A stretch of 64,000 bases of DNA from Acanthochlamys bracteata (Eukaryota > Streptophyta > Magnoliopsida > Pandanales > Velloziaceae), in assembly GCA_019914995.1 (NCBI GenBank), contig CM034129.1, forward strand, positions 62,001 to 126,000, written 5' to 3'. The translations under genes and the position numbers were made by a program. This document shows positions 36,981 through 49,675 of this stretch, one piece after another (the first letter of the stretch is position 1; each line of letters starts with the position of its first letter). Below the pieces are notes generated by a model. The model was given only the letters and a program-made list of their open reading frames with translations. It was not told the origin of the DNA and made no database searches.

Positions 36981-37639
36981 CAGTAATTTTCTCTTTACAC
37001 TTCAGCAAGGATATACGAAAAATTTCAGTTCCATTCGATTTCTACCTTCTCGAATATGGCTGTAATGTGATACTGTCATTGTGTATGGTGCTAACAAGGA
37101 GAAAGAGAGCCAATGCAATCTAAAGATTAACCCAACGCAAAAGCTCTATTTGCTGCTGCAGTGCTGCTATTGTTTAACCGCTCATTTTAATATTTACTAG
37201 TACAAGGGCTACCATTTGATGGAACTTTTCTACTGCAATGCATCAAGGTAAACGGAAATGGCTAACTGGCACCTTCTTACTTTTCATCTCATATAAAGCA
37301 ATGTCGTCAGTGATGGATCGTATTCCTCTTCAATACAAATCTGGATACACAGCCGCATAGGCATAGTGACATAAATGAATTTGCTCTTCAGAACTTTATG
37401 CACTTTCAAGTGCGATAACAAACTGTTCGATGCAAAAGAAATGAGCTGCTGCTGTTTTACATCAAGGTTATCGCTAAGATTTACAAGGACGTGCTTTTGT
37501 ACACCAAATCTATCTAATCAAGCAGAAAACAAAAGCCAAATATTGCATCTTCTGCTAGCAGTCTTTTACTTACAATAACAGCAACCATAAAGTAATAAGT
37601 CCAAAAGCCATTCTGCGAATGCTCTTGTTGCTATCCTGT
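36981..37639. other. Convergent spacer, SPO11-1 / TPK1
   Basis: Facing 3' UTRs. No gene is supported. Confidence 0.5.
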
Positions 37640-39115
37640 TTAGTTAGATTGCCCAGCTGCAATATCCGATGGAGATATAGCACCAGATTCATCAATATCA
37701 AGTTCCTCAAACTCCTCCATGATAGGCGCTATATCTTCCTGGGTGATTTTTCCCAACTCTTTAAGCTTGTATACAATGAACTCAGCTGCACTGATAAAAG
37801 AGAAAGTTTCCACAAAGAGAAAAGTTAGTGTCTGATTTAGTTAAAACTTTTTGGTGCAAATAAGCACTTATTACAACAATTCCTAACTTTGATTGCAACA
37901 TCTACTGCCAGGCTGAGAAACCGACCACAAACACTGCACAATTTGTCTTTCCAATTTGGTGATTAGATGCCCAACTCTTACGCTAAGCTCTCTGAGATAG
38001 GATCTACTACTAGTTTGTTTTTTGTACAATTTCAACCTTTCGTTCAAGGATTTCATACCAACCTGCTTATTGTGGTCGAGTTTTTTGAATGAAGGAATGC
38101 ATCTCACAAACATATGGAAGAGCTTGAAGTGATGGACAAACAACAAGTCGGCCACAAATGATAGCTACTGATATATTACTTGATAAGCAAAATATTGGAT
38201 GGATTTTGCATACCTCACTCTTCCATCCTCGTCAAGATCTGCCGCTTCAAGATCAACAACAGTCATCCTTCGACTCAGCACCCATTTTGCTAACAATTGT
38301 TGACGGCGCTCAGCATTCAGCTCAGTAAGGTAGAGGAAGAACTGAGCTACACATATTGTACTAGTTAAAATCCAGAACACCGCAAATGCTCGTCCTGCTC
38401 CGGTGGAGAAGCTCTTATCTCCATAGCCTAAAGTTGTGATTGTGGAGCAGACACAATAGAAAGCATCCACAATGCTCAACTTTTCAACCTCTATCAAGAA
38501 AAAGGTGCCGACGACCATTGCGACCAGTAGGATAATTGTGATAGTTATAAGCTTGTATCTCACTCTTTTAGTCTCAATCTCTCTGATCATCTTATGTTCT
38601 CCTTCCTTTTTAGGAGGGTGCAGTGCTCGAACCAACAATACCTCTTGTTTATCAGCAAGATAATCGGCGGCCCTATTTAGAAAGAGACCAACAATAGCCA
38701 TGCCAGAGAACACAAATGCGCAAGCAAGAAGTTTTGCTACTGCACTCTTAGGCACTAGGTCTCCATACCCAACGGTTGTCATTGTCACGATGCAGAGATA
38801 CAAAGCGTCCAGCACACTGTTGGTTTTCTTTCCCTCTAATTGATTCCTTGCCAGATAGAAGCAGAGTGTGCCCAGAGAGAGGTAAAGAGCTAAGCATAGA
38901 CCGACTTCTTTAAAATTTGGATTCAAACCACCAAACACAAATCTAGAACCGGAGTACTGAGCGCCAGCTTTCTGGGATTCCTGTAGGATGTCTACTGACG
39001 GGGCAGTTCTACACCTGCGATATCTTTTCCTCATTGCATTGGAACTTTTTGGCGGTTGCTCAGGTGGATCTAAAAAGGAAGTAAGTAGCGGTCTTCGTGT
39101 GTCGTCTTCAGCCAT
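37640..39115 (-). CDS. TPK1: Vacuolar two-pore K+ channel TPK1 (KCO1)
   Basis: Tandem-pore potassium channel of the tonoplast, 350 aa from exons 39115-38214 and 37790-37640. Features: cytosolic N-terminus with a basic RYRRCRTAPS motif (about 31-40) resembling the phospho-dependent 14-3-3 site of TPK1; four membrane segments; two selectivity filters, TVGYGD (about 114-119) and TLGYGD (about 228-233); and C-terminal EF-hands, one starting DLDEDGRV (about 293) that spans the intron and a second, LDIDESGAIS (about 335). EF-hands imply Ca2+ activation. The single intron cuts the first EF-hand, as in related plant genes. The leader upstream of 39115 probably contains an intron with a donor near 39715. 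Confidence 0.93.
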
Positions 39116-41203
39116 TAGTTGCTGCTATGAGGTACCTGTGTATAGGTCATATATTCGTCCCAAAAGCATATGCTATCAGCAAATTCGTACAGAGAAAAAA
39201 AGTAATAGAAGAATTAACTATTTCCAATTGAAAGCATACACTCAATATGTATCTCAGACCAAATCAGAAGTGGAAAACTGCTCTAAATAAAAATGTTTCA
39301 AATTCTTCTCAATGCAAGTTTGTTAAGGAAACTAGTAACTTTATGTAATAGATCACTGAGATTAGTGTATAGAGACTGTCGAACCACTCACATAGATCTA
39401 ATAATACAACAGATGAGAAAGAAAACAACCCGTCGAACTCTGATTTCATCTCTATTGTTAAAGAGGACGAAACGAGAGCAGAACAAGCAATCTAAATAAG
39501 GAACCAACAAATTATAATAAGTAAATGAAGAAGATGGAATCTCTTCGCATTCAAGAACTTGAAAGACTTCCATAAATTCAACGTATAAGCATTTGAAAGA
39601 AACCTAACCATCATGGTTCTTGGATACGCATAACTAGAATGTGCAAGAAGGATAAAAGAACAAGAACGGAGTTTTGTTTCGATCTAAGACAGAAGAACGA
39701 GTTTGATTGATTACCTTGTTGAACAACGAAAGAGGGATTTCGTCCTACGAGTGAAAATCGTACTTCCAAATCCGAGAAATGGGAGAAACGAAAAAACAGA
39801 AGGAAGAAAAAGAAGAGAGCATCTGTGTCTGATGTGTTCCCCTCATGGCTTGGTTCCGATTACTGTCAATTGAAAAATATTTTTCAACGTAATAATGAAA
39901 TCCCATTTATTTTTATTATATAATTATTCGGGTAGGATTGCAGCCGACAAGAGTTCGATGGGCCAGGTAAGTAAGCCTGCTAACGACAATCACAGGCCTG
40001 GGTTTTTTGGCCAGATTTAAATACAGATGGGCTAATTTGGTTGGAAAGATGGTCTCACAAGTAGCTTCAGACAAGGGTTAGCAGCTGGTAATCAACACGT
40101 TAAACTGAAACGTTTGAAACCATAGCCCCAGATCTTACAACAAAACATGTTTTGCATCGTTCGACAAAATAGAACCGAAAAATTTACTCGCGTTCGTTTG
40201 TACTTCAAATCACACAATGAACATGCTGCCTTTCTTTCATGGGATCATGATCATAAAGGCCACTGCAAGGTCACGTGTCTTTGTTTTATTGGATTTTAGG
40301 TTTTGCGCTGGTGCTATGTAATAAACAGGGGATCTTATTTGTGAAAGGAGGGAGGGAGCGTTTTTGTTCGATGGATTTGTCGAAGAATGAAGTCCGCACG
40401 ATTTTATTTTCCAAATTTACCCTCGGTGGAGGGAAGTTAAAAATAAAAAAGAGACTCGTTCTTGTTTTCTTTTTTCTTTTTCTTTTTTTTTTAATTTTAA
40501 TTTCTGTATGTAAATTTTTATTTTGGTGTTTTTTGTTTCTCCTCTGAGAAAAATTATTAGTGAAGAGAAGCAGCAAAAGCTTTGTTGCTGGGTGGAACTC
40601 CGCGATCGCTTTCAAAAGGTCTTCGACTTTCTCTCTGATTTACTGATTATGTTTCTTCACTGTGTTTCTTGACTCGAATTTGTGCCGGTTTTTACATGAT
40701 TTTTCAGGTGGTGTTTGGTTTTTTTGGGGTTTGTTTGTAGTTCGTTGTTTCAGTACTACCTAGGCTTTCGGGTTTCTGAGGTAATGATTTAGATAACTTC
40801 TTATTTTTCCTGTTTTGGATTTACTTCTTGAAGGCCTGGGTTGATTTTTAAGTTTCTCGATTGGGTTGGTTTAGTTATACGCGAATTTTGCAGTTTCTTG
40901 TATCTTAGTTATACGCGAATTTCACGTGTTATACTCCGCATTGGTTGTTGGATCAATGTTGTTACATCACAAAGTTTGGTTTCGAAATTGAACCTTTGCC
41001 CTAGAATTTCAGTAACCTTGCCACCAATTTTAAGCTTCTTTGTTGCTATTTTGACTTTGTAATTGGCAAATTGTGATGGATCAATGTGTCGTAGTAGGAT
41101 TGATGTTTTTGAAAGTTGGACTTTGAGTAGTATCTGATAATTGCTAGATCAAATTGCAGTTGAATAACGGAGTGAACTCTACCAATAATACAATTCGGTT
41201 CAG
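39116..41203. other. Divergent intergenic region, TPK1 / DEK
   Basis: Shared upstream region of two divergent genes. It contains the TPK1 leader (with a probable intron between about 39115 and 39715), pyrimidine-rich tracts near 40440-40540 and the DEK leader. A leader intron of DEK may end at the CAG directly before its ATG. No coding gene is supported. Confidence 0.45.
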
Positions 41204-44200
41204 ATGACTGAATCGGAAGCAGTAGCAAAAGAAAACAGCTCTACTGCCCCTGATCATGAGTCGACTGATAGTGAAGCAAAGACAGCAGAAGAGAAGAAGA
41301 CGGAAGAAGGTAAGATGGTTGTAGAGAAAGACGATAATAAAATGGAGGTAGATGGAGAAAAGAAGAATGCAGAAGAAGCAAATAAGGAGGATGAGGAAGA
41401 AAAGAAGAATGTAGAAGAAACAAATAAGAAGGAGGAGGAAGATAAGATGGATGTAGATGAAGAGAATAAAGAAGCAGAAGTTACAAATGCCGCTGAAGAA
41501 AATGGAACAAAGACAGCTGAAACCGAGGAAGAAAGGAAGGAGAAAAAAGAAGCCGATGATATCGACAAGGGGAAGAGTGAGGATGTTGAGGAGGAAGATG
41601 AGAGTTCACGAAATAGGAGCATGAACGAAGATGAGGAAAAGGTGGAGGAGGAAGAAGCAAAGGAAGAGGAGGATAATAAGGAGAAAGAAACAAAAGAAGA
41701 AGCTGTTGAGAAAGATGTAGATGAGGATGCAGGGACTAAGGTTGACGAGAAAGAGGAGGCAAATGGCTCGAGTAAGAAGAGAGGAAGAGGAAGAGGGCAG
41801 AAGGCAAGTAAGGAAAAGATATCCGAGGGGAATGATGTGAGTACTTCTTTGACTTCCTCGACTGAGAGACCTGTGCGTGAAAGAAGAACTGTGGAAAGGT
41901 TTGTGGAAGTAATTGATAAAGTGCCAGTTAGAAATTTCCAAATCGAGAAGGTGCGGAATTTATTATTTTTTTGTTATTTAATCTCAGCCGCTTTGAACAT
42001 AATCATCTTAATATGCAGGGCCTTGGCACTCCCTTGAAGGACATTCCAAATGGTAAAATTCATCATTGTGCCATTGTTGTTTAGCGTTGTGACTTGTTTG
42101 TTGACTCCATGCTCTTAATATGCAGTTGCCCATAAGTTGGCACGAAAGAAGCCTGCTGATTTGAAATTGCTTCACCAAACACTCTTTGGAAGGAGAGGAA
42201 AGGTGCTAATGTATTATATAATCTTTTAATTCTTTTAGACTTGAATTTACAGCTTTGAATTTGTCCCAGTGTAACATTTTCTTCCTGATATGCAGATGAA
42301 ATTGCTTATGTTATGTATGGTTGGTGCAGTTTGTCTGATGAAAGATATTTTCTGCTGTATGTTGTAGGCAGTCGATTTTAAGAGCCACATTCTCCAGTTC
42401 TCTGGATTTGTATGGCACGAGAGCGAGGTGAACTGTCTGTTCCTTCTTGGTTTTGAATTTTTAAATGGAAGTACGAGTGTCTGTTGCTTGTTATAGTTCA
42501 ATTTAATATATTTCAGAGTTGTGATGTGGTTGCAGGAAAAGCAAAGGGCTAAAGTAAAGGAGAAACTGGATAAGTATGTAAAGGATACGCTGCTTGATCT
42601 TTGCGACTTGTTTGATATACCTGTGTCAAAGACTATGTCAAAGAAGGTTTGTTTTGTTTTTGATTTTTTAATTTCAAGCTTCTTATATATTAAGTATTTG
42701 ATAAGTTGTATAACTTTCTAGTTATATGGTTGAAATAATGAGGTTTTATTCTTGGATAGGAGGAGCTTGTATCAAAGTTGTTGGATTTTTTGGCTGCACC
42801 TCATCCTTCAACTGATGCTGCACTCTCCGATAAGGAGCAGGTTAGCCAGATTTTTTTTTTTTTTTTTCCTCTGAGGAACACTGTAATAGTACCCTTTGAG
42901 GATATCTTACTAGCGTAACTGGTCATCAATGAACTAAATAAGGCTGCTAGATTTTCGTGTAGATCTTCTAGGTTTTTCAGGTGCATCTGATGTTCACTAA
43001 TAACATCTCATATTCTGTGTCTAGCAGTCAGCAAAATCTAAGAAGCGTAAAAGGGCTGGTAAAGGGAGTCCAGAAACTTCTGCTGCTAAAATGCCTTCTA
43101 AGGTATTGTATTTGTAGCGCAAGATCCTTTATGGGTCCCTCATGTTACTGCATTAATGTTTTCCATTTTCATTTTGCTATTATGTTTAAGCGTTTTTTTC
43201 TAAATCATTTAAGATTTCTCTTTGTCTTAATAATAAACTCGTCATCGATCTTTATTCTGTAATATAGAAGTTTGTTTAGATCATTATTTATTCAATAATG
43301 TCCTCTTCCTATACTTAAAAGAGACATAGAAATATATTTGAGTTTGTGAAATTTGGTCTATACGTTAGGCTATCAGTATGAATCCTGTTGGAGGGTTAAT
43401 CATTACTTCATAGGGCAAAAGTAAGATTCTACCAAGTGTCCTTTGTGAGTCTGAGCTTAAGATGAGAGCTAAGAGCTGGTGCAATGTGGTATGAAGTGTA
43501 AAAAACTATAAAACATATCAGATTGTCCTAAACTGTTGTTCTTACCACTTCTACTCATGTCAGAAAACGATTGAAAGCAAGGACACACCAAAGGAGAAGA
43601 ATGCAGAAGAAACAGAGGATGAAGATGATGAGAGGGAGAAGGAAAACTCTGGAGATGCTGGTGATGAGGATGCTGCAGAGAAGCATCATTCTGAGAGTGA
43701 TGCGAAAGAAAGCGAATTCGAAGATGATGATGAAGATGAAGCTAAGACATCAGGCAAAGGTAACAAGAAAGTAAAGAAATCTTCCAGAGGGCAAAACTCT
43801 TCCAGTAAAGAGAAAGCAAATGAAAGCAGCTCCAAGAAGGCATCTGGGTCAGCTGTTACTAAGAGCTCTTCCAAGCCACCTGCAAAGCATGCCAAGACCG
43901 AGGAGAGCAGTGATGAAGGAAAAGTCGCTTCAAGAAGGAAGAAGAAGAATGTTGATTCTGCTGCTAAGAAATCAACCCCGAAACAGGATGCTAAGCAAAA
44001 GTCTGCGGGTATGATTCCAAGCATAAGTCTTTCCAGCCCTCTAGTTGGAGACTTGCACAATTGTTTACTTCTTCCTACACCTTTTTTGTTCATGTTACCC
44101 TGAACATCACTTGCAGATTTATGCTAGGTATTATATGTACATGGATAAAATTGAGTTATGGAATCATGTTATACTTAACGGTCCATGGCAGTGATGTATT

Positions 44201-44715
44201 TATGTGTTGCATGTTACAGGCAAAAGAGGGTCTAAAGGAAAGGATTCTGGACCTAGTGAGGAACAATTGCGGGAGAGCATATGTGAAATTCTAAAGGGCG
44301 TTGATTTCAACACGGTAAAAAGAGATGAGCAGTAATAAAAGTTTAGAGTGGTGTAACATTGATGTGTTCAGACTCATTTTGTGTTCTTACAACTGTTTAC
44401 ACCTGTTTCACATCTGCAGGCTACTTTCACTGATATTCTCAAGCAACTTGGTAAGCATCATCATTAACCGTGTACCCCACCATGTTTTTCTGAGTCTACT
44501 AACTAAGAAACCTATTGATTATATTTTTAGCTACCCTTTACAAGACGGACTTGACACCAAGGAAGAAGGCCATAAAGCTGCTAATCCAAGAGGAGCTCAC
44601 AAAACTAGCTGAGGAGGCCGAGGAGAATGAAGACAATGAGGAGGAGGAGAACGCCGAGGGAGATGCTAGTGAGGAGAACAAGAAGAACTCGACAGAGAAG
44701 GAGGTGAAGCCTTAG
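41204..44715 (+). CDS. DEK: DEK-domain chromatin protein
   Basis: Nuclear chromatin-architecture protein of the DEK family, which binds histones and DNA topology and in Arabidopsis (DEK3) affects nucleosome access and salt response. The 647-aa model uses 11 exons: 41204-41950, 42019-42052, 42126-42202, 42368-42427, 42536-42646, 42760-42840, 43025-43102, 43564-44008, 44220-44314, 44420-44450, 44531-44715. The N-terminal 200 residues are very rich in Glu and Lys. Then come RPVRERRTVERFVE, GLGTPLKDIPNVAHKLARKK and FGRRGKAVDFKSHILQFSGF, the SAP-like region (KYVKDTLLDLCDLFDIPVSK), a second Lys/Ser/Glu-rich linker with basic patches, and a C-terminal DEK_C fold (LRESICEILKGVDFNT, TLYKTDLTPRKKAIKLLIQE) before an acidic tail. 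Confidence 0.92.
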
Positions 44716-46586
44716 CTTGGACGGAACTTGTTCAACATGGGTTGCTGTTGTACATTTTTATTCTAAGTAATTGTAATCTTAATGTTAAATTGTTGTTGTT
44801 TATTTATGTTAAAGAATGAATAGATGAGGAGTAGGTGCTTGTATGGGGATGCTAGATGTTCATATGGCAGGTTTAACTTCATAGATGAACTTTCTTGGAT
44901 TATTACTACTGAAGTTTTTCTTAGATTATTTTGTGAAGTTTGGATTGAAAGTCTCCATTATGTTGATTAATTAAGTAATAGGTGGAAGGATGTTCTCATT
45001 ATTTTTAAATAGTCTGTAGCGAGTTTTCTGTTGATTATTAATCTTGTTGGCCTGTTAATCAGATATCTGCTGTAGGCTGGATATACAATTTTCTTTTAAA
45101 TACCTGTTCATATGAATTATCTTTATTGAAACATATTCAGACAGACGCTGATTTATTTATAAGGTGTCGATTTGTAATATTTATATTGTTTATCAAAAAA
45201 TTAATTTAAATATTTATTTTAATAATTGAAAAAAAAACATAGTTAAAATTTCAAAATAAATTTTGTATAACCGTAATTTTTATTTTTTACATAAAACATT
45301 TTAATTAAAAATAATTTATATAGTTATAATATTGATATTGTCTGTATATCACGTGAACAACCTTACAAGTTGTAAAACCTTAAAGACACTGTTCCAGTTG
45401 TTATCCATCTTATGTGTAATTGATTCAGTATCATTTAACTTCCGTTTCACACACAGTCCTTATTGCTACGTGGCACATTTACAGACTATTATAATTCTAT
45501 AATTATTTGATTGATAAAATAAATATTTTTAACAATAATCTTCAACTGGTGAAGAGAGTACTTGTTTATTATATTAAGAAACTAATAATCATCAAGAAAA
45601 AAATATTATAAATATCGACGTAGTAGTAGAACGCCACCGACGAGCAGGTCCCAGGAATAGGACGGCTACGATGAAACTAGTATCAAATAATCAACGGGTG
45701 AATAATCCACATAGCCTTTTCTTATCTGATAGACGAACGGTCTCCAGAACGCCACGTGTTTTACTTGATTCGTTATTAGGGCCATGATCCAACGGACCTC
45801 CGGCCACACTATCTCGTTCTCCTTCTCTTCGTTTGGAGTAGAAGTTGTGGTTGGATTAGTAGTTCTTCATTTTCGTTTTCTGGTTTTTTAACTTTCTTTC
45901 TTCTTACCAGTGTTTCGTTGTTCTTTCTTCTTTTCAAGTTTCGAGAGAGAGAAAGGTCATTGAGTGAGTTATTGCTTGTTGATAATCATGGAATAGTTTG
46001 CTGACATCTATTTGCCAATTATTAATTCCCGACTCCTTGGAAGAAAAGCACACCACCTTCTTTGTTCTTCTTCTTCTTCTTCTTTGTTTTTTCATGGATG
46101 ATTCAATTACTCTCTTGTTTATGTAGTATGTTTTTTTAATCTTGTGCGAAGCTTCTACTGATACAATAACAACTCTGTCGTTCCAATCCAAGAGCTCGAC
46201 CCTGTTGCTGGAATCTTCTTATTTGTCAACGGGGAAGGTTCATTAACTATATTCTTTTAGGTTTCAACTTACAACTACTACTACGACCTATTCTCAAATC
46301 ATTTGTTTAGTTTAGTAGCTCTTCCACCTACGCTCAGTTTGCCGAATTTGCACTAAAGATCCTTTATTTTTCTTCATAATACAAGAAAGATTCAACATTT
46401 TTATCCCAAAACGTTCAGAAATCCTCTATTTTCATAACTAGGATTATTGGGAGACTGCTTCTTGGGTAGAAATTTCTTTATTTTTCTTATTTTTGTACAA
46501 AACAAATAAAGAAGCTTCAACCGTTTTCTTGTTCTATTTAGTGGAATACTCTGTTTTCTGTTTCGTGTTAATCAATTTGAGAAAAC
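44716..46586. other. Spacer between DEK and NF-YB3
   Basis: DEK 3' UTR, then an AT-rich block (about 45150-45600) that looks like decayed repeat, then a CT-rich probable leader with a CTT repeat near 46063-46084. No coding gene is supported. Confidence 0.45.
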
Positions 46587-47240
46587 ATGGCGGATTCCGA
46601 TAACGAGTCAGGAGGGCAGAACAACAGCAACGCCGGCGGAGGAGGCAGCGGTGACTTTTCATCTCCTCGTGAGCAGGACAGGTTCCTACCGATCGCAAAC
46701 GTCAGCAGGATAATGAAGAAAGCCCTCCCTGCAAATGCTAAGATCTCCAAAGACGCGAAAGAAACAGTTCAAGAATGTGTTTCAGAGTTCATCAGCTTCA
46801 TCACTGGCGAAGCTTCCGATAAATGCCAACGCGAGAAACGCAAGACCATCAACGGCGATGATCTTCTCTGGGCAATGACAACTTTGGGCTTCGAAGACTA
46901 TGTTGAACCCCTCAAGGGTTACTTGCAGAAATTCCGAGAGTTGGAAGGCGAAAAAGGCGCAGGTGGCGGGTCTTCTTCTTCCGTTTCTTCGGTTGCATTG
47001 CAGCATAAGGAATCTGGCGGCAATGGAGCTGCTGCTTCTGGGATTTCTATGGCAAATTATGGAGCAGGGATGTATGGTGGTGGGATGATGATGATGGGTC
47101 AGCAGTTGTATGGATCACCGACAAGTTCTCAAGCTTATCATCAGCATCAGATTGGAATAGGGGCGAAGAACAGCAGCAGCGGAGGGAGCTCTGCAACTTC
47201 TTCGGCTGCTGGGCAGATTGGTAGACAAGGAAGAGTTTGA
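46587..47240 (+). CDS. NF-YB3: Nuclear factor Y subunit B3
   Basis: Histone-fold subunit of the CCAAT-binding NF-Y complex. It pairs with NF-YC and is linked to photoperiodic flowering through CONSTANS-type partners. Intronless, 217 aa. The conserved core runs from about residue 28 to 120: [60 protein letters not shown] and [20 protein letters not shown]. The start ([10 protein letters not shown]) and core match NF-YB3/NF-YB2 better than the LEC1 type. In particular, the LEC1-specific Asp in the core is Lys here. The tail is Gly/Ser/Met-rich with [11 protein letters not shown] and Gln/His residues, of low complexity. Confidence 0.95.
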   Translation: MADSDNESGGQNNSNAGGGGSGDFSSPREQDRFLPIANVSRIMKKALPANAKISKDAKETVQECVSEFISFITGEASDKCQREKRKTINGDDLLWAMTTLGFEDYVEPLKGYLQKFRELEGEKGAGGGSSSSVSSVALQHKESGGNGAAASGISMANYGAGMYGGGMMMMGQQLYGSPTSSQAYHQHQIGIGAKNSSSGGSSATSSAAGQIGRQGRV

Positions 47241-49675
47241 TCGGAAATCACTCTTGATAGTCAGTGAGTTGCTCTGCTCTGTTTCTTGTAATGTTTATTT
47301 AAATTAAAAGTATTTGATTAATCAATATTAGTGTTTTCATAGTTTATAACGTTGAAAAGAGTCCGTCGAAGTTTAGATTTAGAGAAGCTTTTTAGATGTG
47401 ATTGTTGGTTTAGAATTATCGAACACCTAAGTCTATGTAACACGTAATTTTGGAAAAACAAAGAACAGGGTTGGAGAAGCTGGCTTATTAAGAACTGCTT
47501 TTTTCCATCTTTCCGAAATTTGGTGGAAAAGAAACTGCAGGGATTCTGTACCATGTATATTATTGATCATTAATGTTATGCATCTTCTGTTCTGATTTAG
47601 AAATTTGGCCAGCGTTTATGTATGATCATTGCTTACTATGTAGTGTAATATATGGTTATAACAAATGTAGGAAATGCGTACATGGCCCTGCATGGCTGTG
47701 TGAGAGCTTACGCAGCTTTCCGGGGGGCAATTTCAGCTTCAGCTTCAGCTTCAGCTAGAAGCTCTCTCAAACAAGTGCTTATAAGCAAAGCTTTGTTTAA
47801 AAGTATACAAGCAAAGTCTGTAGTTTGCTTGCTAGAAGCTGCTTAAATGAATATGGAGACCCTGTCACCCTACTAATCGTTCCATGCTTTGATTGTTGAA
47901 TTTCTCATAAGCCATATCTAGTGCAATTCTTTCATCAAGTGTTGAACAACTTCCTGAAGTCAGTGACTAGTCCTTTACTTGTGAAACTGAGGATTATGCA
48001 ACTTTTCGTCCGCAAAAACCATAAACAATGTCAAGAAAGACAAGTTAAATCAAAATACCAAAATTTTTAGGTGCATGGTGGGATCCATAAGAGATCATGA
48101 GGAACCATAGCTAACCACAGAGAGTGAATCAAGAAATGGCTTCCACTCGCCCTTTTCTTAGATTTTGGGACCGCTCCAGTTCTTTGTTAGTACACGTTGG
48201 ATCCAATACCAATCCTTCGCGTAATCCTGATTTGTACCCTGAAAATTCTTTAGAATATGGGTGACAAATTTTTGTCAACGTAATTGGAAGATAACATTTA
48301 TTCAGATAGGAGTTGTTTGTCTCTGCTACTGAAATATTTTCAGCAAAACAACTTCTGGAAATAGGTTCAAACATTATCTTGAATAACTTGAAACTTTTTT
48401 CTTTCAGCTTTCTGTAAATGGTTGAAGCATTGAGTATTACTCCAAATCATTGTTTGCCTTAAGCTTTTGATGACTGCGAATAGTTATTAGCAGCAGCAAG
48501 CATATAGCAATATGAAAGTTCTTGATTCCATCCATATGCATATAAAGTAACTTACATTTTATTCTGAATCAACGCCAAGTTGATTTGAGTGTCAGATTTG
48601 TTTATGTACCTGTTCTAAAGAACTGTGCGTAAATATTTTGTACCTACTCATTTTTGTGATTTTCTTTTGTGAGTGGAAGTTTTTTAAATTTCTTCAAAGA
48701 ACATGCAATGCACTCAAACGCCACAAATGAATTTGGCATCATCAAATGCGCACCTTCTGCTTTTCTTAAGTTCTTTCTTCAAATGATTATGTTGATCTGT
48801 GCTTCTTGTTGAAGAACATAAGCCTTCCAATATGGGATGAAGTTGGAAGTCAAAAAGCAAAGTTCTACTTCTGGAAAAGACAAAGTTGACCTGATAAACC
48901 ACAGTAGTCTTTGTTCCCTGCATGATCATATTCATACAGTATACAGCACTGCAGTCTTACTACATAGCATAGAAACAAACACTATGGAAGATTACAACAT
49001 TCACTGCTCTTGCTGAAATGGAAACTCAACTGCACGGAAATAAGGAAAATAATGCACTATCTTGCTGCTTTTGCAAAAGAACCATTTCTGAGCTGCCAGA
49101 ACAAGCAGAGGTAGGTAGAAAGCATGTATCGCATAATGTTGCTTTTGCAAGTGGGCAAACAACAACATAGAGAAAAATATTTCACAAACAAAGTTTCTTG
49201 GAATAATTCCACCATTTCCTACCTTTTAAACATTAACTTCTCAGAGCACTGAGCTTCCTCCCACTCAGAATCAATGGACAATGGGCAGGAAAAATACCTC
49301 TAGAAAAACTTTCAAGCTTCAAATTCAATTTGAAGTTGCTACAGATATTTAACATAAAAGAATTATTATGACCAGTATTTCATAGAATAGAGTTGACAAA
49401 TGTATTATGAAGATTATACTTTACCGTTTCCAATCTAATTCCTTAATTGCTTTCGACAGTCATCTCACACTGAATTCTACAGCATGTGTCTAACAAGTCC
49501 AAGAAAAAATCTGAAAAGATGCCCAGAAACAAACAGTTTTACAAGAATTCGATGACTACATTACAAACTTCCTTCAGAACATTATTATCGCCATCAATGA
49601 GAAAAAACAATGGGTAGCCTCTTTGGACAACCTTATTTCAGTACCACTCTTCTTCTGGGAGAGTGAGAACCCTGT
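47241..49675. other. Spacer between NF-YB3 and asparaginase
   Basis: Apart from the two 3' UTRs this stretch shows no coding gene. Short ORFs are frame noise. A small TTCAGC tandem repeat is listed separately. Confidence 0.45.
47732..47755. repeat. (TTCAGC)4 tandem repeat
   Basis: Four perfect hexamer copies in noncoding DNA. Confidence 0.9.

Noticed and set aside
41254..41622. Minus-strand Ser/Phe-rich ORFs opposite DEK exon 1
   Set aside because: They mirror the GAA/GAG-rich acidic codons of DEK on the other strand.
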